Of a stretch of 13,090 nt of DNA, positions 1 to 7,200 are shown one piece after another. Position 1 is the stretch's first letter; each line of letters starts with the position of its first letter. The DNA comes from Peptococcaceae bacterium BRH_c23 (GTDB taxonomy: Bacteria > Bacillota_B > Desulfitobacteriia > Desulfitobacteriales > Desulfitobacteriaceae), in assembly GCA_000961805.1 (NCBI GenBank), contig LADV01000195.1, forward strand, positions 1-13,090, given 5' to 3'. A model generated the notes under the pieces. The model made no database searches. It saw only the letters and a list, made by a program, of their open reading frames with translations, and was not told the DNA's origin. A program made the translations under genes and the position numbers.

Positions 1-1583
1 TCTTTATAAATCTGCCAGTATGGTTTTGTATCCGGATAAACAAGGGGTACAACAGCTTGTCTGATCACATATTTAGGAGTTAAGCCCGACATATCAAATA
101 TTGGCTCAGAGCGTTCTAAATAGGTACATTCCGGTAACACGACATCTGAAAAATAGGCCGTGTCAGTCATATAGACATCACAGGTTACCAAAAGGTCGAG
201 TTTTTTGAACCCCTCTAAAACCCTCGGACTTTCAGTGAGCGATATATAGGGATTAAATCGATGGACAAGCCAGGCCCGGATAGGGTATGGCTCTTCAGTT
301 AAGATACTCTCTACAATTTTACCCACAGCCCCATCATAAGCGGGAATGATTTGACCTGGTGTGCCTTTGACACCTGTGCCATCAATTCGCCCTTTGGAAG
401 CCTTGGGGAAACTCGGTTGTTTTATAGTCCCTAACCCTTTGGCGTAAGCGGCTTGATCAGGGAAATCTTTCAAGAAATTTGCCGGTTTAGTTTTGTAATA
501 TCCCCCCGGAACTTCTAAGTTGCCAATCATCATATTGACGATCATAATTGCCCGGCGCAGTTGATAGTCATTGGGTGTATAAGCCGTTCGCCAGCCAAAG
601 TCTAAGATTGCTTGAGGTTTTGCAGCAGCAAACTCTCTGGTTATCTGAATGATTTTGTCTTTGGAAATTCCAGTCTCTTGCTCTGCCCATTCCGGAGTTT
701 TATCCTTAACCTCTTCGGCCCATTTCTCAAAGCCCTGTGTGTACTGGGAGATAAAGGTTTGATCATAGAGATTTTCCTGAATCATGATATTGGCCATGGC
801 CATGACAAAGGCCAAATCAGTGGTGCCTTTAATCGGAAGCCATTCTCCTTTGGAGGCAGTAACACTAAAACGGGGATCGAGCACTACCAATTTAGCCCCA
901 TTGCTTAGCGCTTTAGAAACAGCTCTGGTCTGAGCAACGTGAATTCCCTCAAACCAGTTTCGACCAATGGAGATAAGATACTTGGCATTGGCGTAATCGG
1001 CTTGAATCGCTTCATTCCCAAAGGTTGTGTCTAAGGCTACGGAACGAGTCATTGGACAAGTTGCCTCATGAGAAAACACATTAGGAGAACCCAAAGCTCT
1101 ACCAATCGACCGGAAAAACCAATCATGAGGGCCTTTACGACTAGCCAAGGCGATTGCTTCCCCGCCGTATTGATCCTTGACGTTATATAATTTATCCGCT
1201 ATATAGGTGTATGCTTCATCCCAACTTACTTCTTTAAATTTGCCTGCTCCTCGTTCACCAGTACGAATCATCGGTTTCTTAATCCGTTGGGGGTCATAAA
1301 GCAGGGACGGACCGGCATTTCCTCTAGCACAGATTGAGCCACCGAAAGCCGCATCCTCCGGATGCCCATCAATTTTAAAGACTTTCCCGTCTTTGACTTT
1401 GACGGCAATTGGGCACTGGTTTCGACACATTTCACAGGAAGAAAAAACAGATGTTTCAAGTTCCTTACTTGTAGCCTCAGCTTTGAGCGAGTCCAGTTTA
1501 TTGAAGGTACCGAATCCACCCACCAGCGCCATGGTAGCGCCTGTTCCATAAAGTGCACCCTTTAAGAAATTTCTTCGTTTCAT
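1..1583 (-). CDS. Molybdopterin oxidoreductase, thiosulfate/polysulfide reductase (PhsA/PsrA)-like catalytic subunit, Tat-exported; 3' end beyond window
   Basis: Catalytic subunit of the DMSO-reductase superfamily, probably reducing an inorganic sulfur compound (polysulfide or thiosulfate) on the outer face of the membrane. The 527 visible codons are open to the window edge; family members run to roughly 700-800 residues, so the C-terminal part is missing. The N-terminus KRRNFLK (residues 2-8) followed by a hydrophobic stretch is a twin-arginine export signal. Cys50-x2-Cys53-x3-Cys57-x27-Cys85 binds the [4Fe-4S] cluster. Cys176, in HEATCPMTRS, sits where PhsA/PsrA enzymes have the Mo-ligating cysteine. 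VLPECTYLERSE near the edge is typical of the family. The ATG is preceded by GGAGGG with 6 bases between. It lies 58 bases after the rhodanese-like lipoprotein gene, so the two are probably one operon; Fe-S and membrane-anchor subunits would be expected downstream. Arsenate or another respiratory reductase of the same branch cannot be excluded. Confidence 0.85.
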   Translation of the reverse strand, partial: MKRRNFLKGALYGTGATMALVGGFGTFNKLDSLKAEATSKELETSVFSSCEMCRNQCPIAVKVKDGKVFKIDGHPEDAAFGGSICARGNAGPSLLYDPQRIKKPMIRTGERGAGKFKEVSWDEAYTYIADKLYNVKDQYGGEAIALASRKGPHDWFFRSIGRALGSPNVFSHEATCPMTRSVALDTTFGNEAIQADYANAKYLISIGRNWFEGIHVAQTRAVSKALSNGAKLVVLDPRFSVTASKGEWLPIKGTTDLAFVMAMANIMIQENLYDQTFISQYTQGFEKWAEEVKDKTPEWAEQETGISKDKIIQITREFAAAKPQAILDFGWRTAYTPNDYQLRRAIMIVNMMIGNLEVPGGYYKTKPANFLKDFPDQAAYAKGLGTIKQPSFPKASKGRIDGTGVKGTPGQIIPAYDGAVGKIVESILTEEPYPIRAWLVHRFNPYISLTESPRVLEGFKKLDLLVTCDVYMTDTAYFSDVVLPECTYLERSEPIFDMSGLTPKYVIRQAVVPLVYPDTKPYWQIYK

Positions 1584-1641
1584 AGTTTTCCCTCCACTCA
1601 TCACAACATCATAACCTTGATAATTTCTAAACCTAAATAGT

Positions 1642-2262
1642 CTAACAGCCGCCTACCATTTCCTGAACCTCAGGCTTCGCTGCTCCAGCATTGCCACCAC
1701 CATTATTTGAGTCACTACTAACATCAGTATCAGCACTGCTACTGCCCGCTGAGCTGACGATTCCTCTCCACTGCAACATGCCTCCAGTTAAGACTTTGAT
1801 CTTGGTTTGGTCATAGCCGTTCTTGACCAGAAGATGGTATGCTGACTGTGCGCGGCTACCGTTAAGGTCGATTAAGACAATCTCTTTGTCCTTACTAATC
1901 TGGGCAAGATTCTTCTCCAGATTACCCAAAGGTCTATTAATTGCCATCTTGATATGCCCAGTGGCATATTCTCTGGCTTCCCGTACGTCTATTAACTGCC
2001 ACCCTTTATTAGCCTCTAGAGCTGCTTCCAAATCATCGACCGATAGGTTGGCTGTAGACGGTATCATATCGGCGGGGACGCCTTGGACCGGTTGAGTGGC
2101 ATTCTGGTTAACGTTAGCCTGCGACGGAGCTTGCCCCTTGTCAACGGTGCCCACCGTTGATGAGCTATTGCAGCCGACTAAAAAAGTCATGCTAAACCCT
2201 AATAACAATAGATAGACAACTCTCAAACCCATGGATCTCCTTGACATCGACTTAACTTTCAA
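1642..2262 (-). CDS. Lipoprotein with a rhodanese-like domain lacking the catalytic cysteine; C-terminal cysteine
   Basis: Likely membrane-anchored on the outer face: a basic start and hydrophobic segment lead to the lipobox FLVGC (Cys31). After a Gln/Asn-rich linker, one rhodanese-like domain spans about residues 72-168, with the usual LIDVREAREYATGHI and the ending LTGGMLQWRG. The active-site loop, normally CxxGxR, reads DLNGSR, so the catalytic Cys is Asp132 and ordinary sulfurtransferase activity is not expected. A Ser/Gly-rich tail of about 37 residues ends in GGC; Cys206 is the only cysteine besides the lipid-modified one. I chose the TTG at 2262 because GGGGAGGG lies 8 bases before it; ATG codons at 2247 and 2232 are alternatives and would still leave a signal peptide. 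It is the first gene of a probable operon with the molybdopterin oxidoreductase. A binding or sulfur-carrier role is inference. Confidence 0.85.
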   Translation of the reverse strand: MKVKSMSRRSMGLRVVYLLLLGFSMTFLVGCNSSSTVGTVDKGQAPSQANVNQNATQPVQGVPADMIPSTANLSVDDLEAALEANKGWQLIDVREAREYATGHIKMAINRPLGNLEKNLAQISKDKEIVLIDLNGSRAQSAYHLLVKNGYDQTKIKVLTGGMLQWRGIVSSAGSSSADTDVSSDSNNGGGNAGAAKPEVQEMVGGC

Positions 2263-2400
2263 AGTTCTCGCCCTCCCCTTAAAATAAAAAATTCACAAGT
2301 CTGATTATGATGATTTCTTCAATCAACGTTAAAAAACTCTATATATATTATTCTTCAAGTGATATATTTATCCTGCCATTATTGCTTAATCCTCTCATTC

Positions 2401-2550
2401 TTTAATATTATAAGCATATAACAAAAAATTATAGGCTATAATTAAGTTTTAATAAAGCAACCTTTTAAAATTTATATGAAATATTATCCTATCGTTTAAT
2501 CTTATAGACTTATAACAAAGATTTATAGGCTTAGATTAGTTGTGATAAAG
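2401..2550. repeat. Imperfect direct duplication (2401-2457 and 2495-2550) carrying four 11-bp TTATARGCWTA-type elements
   Basis: Two blocks of about 57 bases start alike (TTTAAT) and end alike (ATAAAG), offset by 94 bases. Inside each, TATAACAAAnAnTTATAGGC is shared. Each block contains two copies of an 11-bp element: TTATAAGCATA at 2408-2418 and TTATAGGCTAT at 2429-2439, then TTATAGACTTA at 2502-2512 and TTATAGGCTTA at 2523-2533. Spacing within each pair is 21 bases, and between equivalent elements 94 bases, near whole numbers of helical turns. Direct repeats about two turns apart are typical of dimeric response-regulator sites (LytTR-type and others), so this may be an activator-binding array for the downstream rhodanese gene. 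The repeats are seen; the role is inferred. Confidence 0.7.
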
Positions 2551-2568
2551 GTTTTTTTCACATGATCG

Positions 2569-2613
2569 TAGAATATTTAAGCTAAATGACATATTCTAAA
2601 AAACTTAGAATAT
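2569..2613. promoter_or_regulatory. Three TAGAATAT/ATATTCTA elements forming alternative inverted repeats before the tandem-rhodanese gene
   Basis: TAGAATAT occurs at 2569-2576 and 2606-2613, with the reverse complement ATATTCTA at 2591-2598 between them. The right-hand pair is a perfect 9-bp inverted repeat (ATATTCTAA, 2591-2599, against TTAGAATAT, 2605-2613) with a 5-base centre, ending 10 bases before the ribosome binding site GAAAGG. The middle element can pair with only one neighbour at a time. This could be an operator for a dimeric repressor or a weak AT-rich mRNA structure in the leader; the sequence alone does not decide. Confidence 0.55.
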
Positions 2614-2638
2614 AGTTCAACTTGAAAGGATGATTAAT

Positions 2639-3640
2639 ATGTTAAAAAGAAAATTAACTCCCATCTTGTCCCTCCTCCTGATTTCTGGCCTTCTTGCTAC
2701 TGGTTGTGGTCAAGCAGCACAGCCCGCTACCACTCCACCGGCAGCTCCACCAGTAACAGCCGTACCTACTCCTGCAGAAGACCCCGCAAAGGTAATCAAA
2801 GGAGCTGTTGAAACTTATTTCAATGCTATGGGCTCCACTGTGAAAAATTCCTATAAGATTGCTGAGAAGGATTTAAAGGACGAGCTCGACAAAAACCCAG
2901 ATAAATACGTAGTATTAGATGTTCGTAAAGCAGATGCTTATGCACAAGGTCATATCAAGGGAGCCATTAACGTCCCTTATGGCCCAGAAATTGCTAAGAA
3001 CCTCGATAGCATTCGTGCAATCGCCAAGGACAAAACCTTAATCGTTGCTTGCTATACCGGACAGACCGCTGGTCAAACAGATTCACTTCTCAACGTTGCC
3101 GGAATCAAGACCCTCTCCTTAAACTCGGGTATGGGTGGCAGTAGTACTGCAGGCTTTGAGACCAGAGGTTGGTTAGGACAGAAGTATCCGACTGTGACAG
3201 AAGCGACTGCGATGCCGACTGTTCCTGCTATTGCTAGTAAGAGCAAAGCAATTGACGAGGCAGTTCAGAAGTATTTTTATGAAATGCCGAAAGATTCCTA
3301 TAAGATTGATCTTCCGGTTATGAAAGAGGCTCTAGCTAAAGAGGCTGACAAATACTACATTGTTGATGTTCGCACAGCAGTAGATTACGCCAAAGGCCAT
3401 ATTAAAGGCGCAGTAAACGTTCCCTACGGTCCTGACGTCGCTAAAAACCTCGATTCGATCAAAGAAAAAAGCCAAGGCAAAACTGTTGTAGTCTATTGTT
3501 ATACCGGCCAAACAGCTGGACAGACCGACTCCTTGCTTAATATCGCTGGCATCCCCACCAAGAGTCTGAATTACGGCTTCGGAATGGCTGGCTTTAGCAA
3601 AGGGTGGAGCTCTGACAAATCTTACGAAGTTGTCCAATAA
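2639..3640 (+). CDS. Tandem rhodanese-domain lipoprotein (surface sulfurtransferase)
   Basis: Predicted lipid-anchored sulfurtransferase of 333 residues. A Lys/Arg start and hydrophobic segment end in the lipobox LLATGC (Cys23), followed by a Pro/Ala/Thr-rich linker. Two homologous units follow, about residues 45-175 and 203-330. Each opens with an AV..YF segment and contains VLDVR or IVDVR, GHIKGA(I/V)NVPYGP and the catalytic loop CYTGQTAGQTD, with active-site cysteines at 138 and 287. Both units therefore look catalytically competent, unlike the neighbouring single-domain protein. I prefer the ATG at 2639 because GAAAGG at 2624-2629 is 9 bases upstream; the in-frame ATG at 2630 directly abuts that site. 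The gene diverges from the Mo-reductase operon and ends at a strong hairpin, so it is probably monocistronic. By analogy with the Sud sulfurtransferase, which feeds polysulfide reductase in Wolinella, it may bind and deliver sulfane sulfur; the substrate is not shown by the sequence. Confidence 0.88.
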   Translation: MLKRKLTPILSLLLISGLLATGCGQAAQPATTPPAAPPVTAVPTPAEDPAKVIKGAVETYFNAMGSTVKNSYKIAEKDLKDELDKNPDKYVVLDVRKADAYAQGHIKGAINVPYGPEIAKNLDSIRAIAKDKTLIVACYTGQTAGQTDSLLNVAGIKTLSLNSGMGGSSTAGFETRGWLGQKYPTVTEATAMPTVPAIASKSKAIDEAVQKYFYEMPKDSYKIDLPVMKEALAKEADKYYIVDVRTAVDYAKGHIKGAVNVPYGPDVAKNLDSIKEKSQGKTVVVYCYTGQTAGQTDSLLNIAGIPTKSLNYGFGMAGFSKGWSSDKSYEVVQ

Positions 3641-3670
3641 CTTCTTAAGAACAGCAGAAATAGAACACCT

Positions 3671-3723
3671 TTAATAAAACGAGAGAAGAGATGGCTAAGC
3701 CATCTCTTCTTTCGTTTTATTAA
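3671..3723 (+). terminator. Long hairpin terminator after the tandem-rhodanese gene
   Basis: A 25-base left arm (3671-3695) pairs with 3699-3723 around a 3-base loop, with a single G-T mismatch that would be a G-U pair in RNA. The core is GAGATGGC/GCCATCTC, and the distal part of the right arm is T-rich (TTTCGTTTTATTAA). It begins 30 bases after the stop codon. The matching A-rich left flank would also let it work in the other direction. Confidence 0.85.
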
Positions 3724-3870
3724 TCACTGCAGACTCTCTAACTAACTTCATTTTCTTATCCAGCTTTGAACGATTCAAAACTCTCTAATTATTCTGCTAC
3801 ATCTTTATAATTTGTTTTTTCAGGTAAAGTATCTTGATTCCCCTTTAAACCAATTATAGAATTAAAAACT

Positions 3871-3880
3871 GGGAATAATA
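3871..3880 (+). promoter_or_regulatory. Candidate sigma-F-like -10 element before the spore protein gene
   Basis: GGGAATAATA fits the GGnRAnAmTw pattern of Bacillus sigma-F -10 regions at every position. A transcript starting about 7 bases later would give a leader of about 20 bases containing AAAGGAGG. The -35 side is poor: AATTA (3852-3856) matches GYWTA at only 3 of 5 positions, with a 14-base spacer. The case rests on the -10 match and the spore-type product. Confidence 0.35.
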
Positions 3881-3907
3881 AGACTGAATCTTAAAGGAGG
3901 TCTTGCA

Positions 3908-4081
3908 ATGACTGAAAATAAATCCAAAGAAAAGTTCGTAGCAAACCCTATTGAAAGGCATGACACGGCTGCTTGGCGAGGAAATATCGAAAGTGTTAAA
4001 CCCCAATCGAAGGTTCCTATCCCTAGCGAAGAATCCGTCCAGAATGCCAAGGAATGGGTAGACACAAATTCCTTGTCCTAA
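3908..4081 (+). CDS. Small spore protein of the DUF3787 (CDIF630_02480-like) family
   Basis: A 57-residue protein with a perfectly placed ribosome binding site (AAAGGAGG, 7 bases before the ATG) and its own terminator. The segments EKFVANPIERHDTAAW, IESVKPQSKVPIPSE and VQNAKEWVDTN match my recollection of DUF3787, a short clostridial family whose member was found in Clostridioides difficile spores. The protein is hydrophilic with no signal peptide or membrane segment, so it is probably a cytoplasmic or spore-core component; its molecular role is unknown for the whole family. The gene stands alone, pointing rightward and convergent with the oxidoreductase gene. Its presence indicates a spore former. 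Family assignment is from remembered motif order, not a search. Confidence 0.8.
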   Translation: MTENKSKEKFVANPIERHDTAAWRGNIESVKPQSKVPIPSEESVQNAKEWVDTNSLS

Positions 4082-4095
4082 AAAAACCTAAAACT

Positions 4096-4147
4096 AAACA
4101 GGATGACTCCCCGAACCACAGTGGCCGGGAGTCATTCCTGTTTTTTT
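4096..4147 (+). terminator. Intrinsic terminator of the spore protein gene
   Basis: AAACAGGA-TGACTCCC pairs with GGGAGTCATTCCTGTTT, one bulged base in the stem, followed by a run of seven Ts (4141-4147). It starts 14 bases after the stop codon. The A-run on the left flank (4081-4086) gives a T-run on the other strand, so it may also act as a backup stop for the convergent gene. Confidence 0.88.
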
Positions 4148-4155
4148 AACTGTAC

Positions 4156-4201
4156 GACTAAAAGGCATGTCAAATCAAGCTGATTGACATGCCTTTTAGT
4201 C
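4156..4201 (-). terminator. Hairpin terminator of the pyruvate:ferredoxin oxidoreductase gene
   Basis: GACTAAAAGGCATGTCA pairs perfectly with its complement at the far end (17 bp). It continues inward as ATCA/TGAT past one bulged A, closing on a 3-base AGC loop. Read leftward it begins 32 bases after the stop codon, with the right arm GCCTTTTAGTC and a modest T content. It is a strong stem with only a weak U-tract. Confidence 0.75.
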
Positions 4202-4233
4202 ATGTTAGTAGTTTGACACCCTTAGAGAGTTTA

Positions 4234-7200
4234 TCAGTATTGCATTTCTGCGTAACGCTTTAAGGTCTGATATTTCTCACGAGCGTGCCCCTCTGCTGCA
4301 TCGAACATTTCTTGAGCGACATCTGGGAATATGGTTAGGAGCGAAGAATACCGGATTTCCCCTTTTATGAAATCTTGGAAAGAAGCAGTCGGTTCTTTGG
4401 AATCGAGAACAAACGGATTCTTACCTTGCTCTTTAAGACGAGGGTCATGTCTCCAGAGATGCCAATACCCTGATTCTACAGCTTTTTTCTGTTGTAAGAT
4501 ACTTGTGCCCATGCCGGATTTTATCCCGTGGTTCACACAAGTAGCATAAGCAATGATGATCGACGGCCCAGGATAGCTTTCTGCTTCAGCAATCGCTTTA
4601 ATCGTTTGATTCATATTAGCCCCCATGGCAATTTGAGCAACATAGACATAGCCATAGGTCGTCGCCATCAGTCCGAGATCCTTTTTACGTACTTTCTTCC
4701 CTGCTGCGGCAAATTTTGCGATAGCTGCCGTCTGGGTTGCCTTGGAGGCTTGTCCCCCAGTATTAGAGTAAACCTCAGTGTCCATCACCAGGATATTTAC
4801 ATCATCCCCACTCGCCATGACATGATCTATTCCATTATAACCAATATCATAGGCAAAACCATCTCCACCAAAAATCCAAACAGAGGGTTTGATGAGATAA
4901 TCCTTCTTCTCCTTGATTTCGCTAAGAATCGGATTGCCAGAGACATCTTCGTTGTTCAGTGCTTCCAGTACCCGCAACCCTGCTCTCTTGGATCCTTCCC
5001 CATCCTCCAAGTTGTCCAGCCATTCCCGGAAACTCTCTTTAAGGTTTTCGCCGAGAGAACTCTCCAAGCCTTGTTGCATCAGCTGGACTATTTTAGCTCG
5101 AATTTGCTTTGCACCAAGATATATGCCATAGCCGAACTCAGCATTATCCTCAAAAAGCGGACTCATCCAGGCTGGTCCTTTCCCTTCTGCATTAACCGTA
5201 TAGGGAATCGAGGGAGCGCTGCCGCCCCAGATTGAGGAACATCCTGTAGCATTGGCAATAACCATACGGTCACCATACAACTGGGTAATAAGCCTTGCAT
5301 AGGGTGTCTCACCACAGCCAGGGCAAGCACCATTGAATTCAAGCAGCGGCTGGGCAAATTGACTTCCTTTTAAGGTCTTAACATCCATGAGATGGCGTTT
5401 TTCGGTAACATTTTTAATGGCATATTCCCAGTTTTCTGATTCCATTTCAATCTCATGGTCGGCGGGTTTCATGATAATTGCTTTACCTGGTGCGGGACAA
5501 ACATCGGCACAGTTTCCACAACCCGTACAATCCAGCGGTGTGACCTGAATACGATAGTGGTAACCTTCAAGGGCTTTGCCGATGGGTTTCTTCGTTTTGA
5601 AGGTATCTGGAGCTTTTTCAAGCTCGCTATCCTCCAAGAGGAAAGCCCGAATGGTGGCATGGGGACAAACATAGGCACACTGATTACATTGAATACATTT
5701 ATCGATTTGCCATTCGGGTACATAAACTGCAATTCCCCGCTTTTCATACCGCGTTGTGCTTAACGGGAAAGTACCATCCTCAACACCTACAAAAGCACTG
5801 GTCGGCAGGTCTTCTCCTTCATGACGGGCCATAGGACGTTGAATATTCTTAATAAAGTCTGGCTCACCCTTAATGGGCATATCTTCATCAGGAACCTCAG
5901 CCCAAGCAGCAGGAACCTCCACTTTATGTAAGGCGTCAATGCCTCCATCGACAGCCTTATGATTCATCTCAACAATATTGGACCCCTTCTTGCCATAGAC
6001 TTTCTGGATAGAGTCTTTCAGATATTGAATAGCATCTTCGAGAGGGATTACCTTAGCTAATTTAAAGAAAGCAGCCTGCATGACCATATTGATGCGTCCG
6101 CCAAGCCCAATTTCTCTGGCAATGGAAATAGCATCTATGATATAGAAATTGATCTTATTTTTAGCAACATAACGTTTAAGGAAGGCTGGCAAATGATTTT
6201 CTAGTTCATCTGCTCGCCACGGACAGTTGAGAACAAAGGTTCCTCCTTTTTTCAGACCCCTAAGGATATCATAGTGATAGATAAACGACTTATTATGGCA
6301 AGCAATATAATCCGCATCAAACACCAGATACGATGATTTGATAGGTTGCTTGCCAAAGCGCAGGTGTGAGATTGTCGTTCCACCGGATTTTTTGCTATCG
6401 TATTCAAAGTAACCCTGAACATTAAGGTCAGTATTATCTCCAATGATTTTTATAGCGCTTTTATTTGCGCCGACCGTACCATCAGAGCCAAGTCCCCAGA
6501 ACTTACAGCGGATTGTTCCTTCTGTCGATGTGTCAACAGTCTCTTCTATAGGTAAGGAAGTGTGGCTCACATCATCGATTATCCCTATCGTAAAGCGATC
6601 CTTAGGCTGAGCCTTCTTCAAGTTCTGATAAGCAGCAAGAATCTGTGAGGGAGTAGTGTCTCTTGAGCCTAGACCATAGCGTCCCCCTACGATCATTGGT
6701 TTTGAAGTTTCATGGTTAAAGATTTGTAATACATCAAGGTACAGAGGCTCACCGGTAGATCCCGGTTCCTTGGTTCGGTCTAGAACCGCGATTTTCTTTA
6801 CGGATTTTGGTAAGACGTCAAAGAAGTATTTTTTGGCAAATGGCCGATAGAGGTGGACTTTAATGAGCCCGACTTTTTCCCCTCTTTGGGCCATAAAGTC
6901 GATGGTTTCCTCAATGGTGTTACAGACGGAACCCATAGCTACAAGGATGTCTTCGGCCTCGGGGTCACCATAATACTGGAAGGGATGGTACTCGCGACCC
7001 GTTAATTTCTTGATTTCTTTGAAATAATCTTCGACGATGTCTGGAACTGCATCGAAGAAGGGGTTGGAAACCTCACGTCCTTGAAAATAAATGTCGGGAT
7101 TTTGGGCAGTCCCTCTGAGGACAGGACGGTTTGGATTTAAAGACCGGTCTCTAAATTCCTGAATCTTGTCAAAGTCGACAAGTTTAGCAATTTCGTCATA

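Larger units (their letters stand above)
2263..2629. other. AT-rich divergent intergenic region with repeats
   Basis: This 367-base stretch separates the leftward rhodanese-like/Mo-reductase pair from the rightward tandem-rhodanese gene and must hold both promoters. It has no convincing reading frame. The half next to the leftward gene (2263-2400) contains only a short TGATT-TCTTC-AATCA inverted repeat near 2309-2323 and AT-rich runs. The other half carries a duplicated block and a set of TAGAATAT inverted repeats, listed separately. I could not place a convincing -35/-10 pair for either direction, which would fit promoters that depend on an activator. Confidence 0.6.

Noticed and set aside
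1642..1644. Possible read-through of the TAG codon (pyrrolysine) after GGC in the rhodanese-like lipoprotein
   Set aside because: A second in-frame TAG follows after two codons, so read-through would add almost nothing; it is treated as a normal stop.
2540..2562. TGTGA...TCACA inverted repeat resembling a CRP site, and possible FNR/CprK boxes in the same spacer
   Set aside because: The spacer is 12 bases rather than the 6 of a CRP site, and no TTGAT-N4-ATCAA or TTAAT-N4-ATTAA box was found.
4528..5235. Long rightward open frame of 235 codons opposite the pyruvate:ferredoxin oxidoreductase gene
   Set aside because: It lies wholly antisense to a confidently identified, full-length gene, and its translation has no recognisable domain. 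It is a shadow frame.
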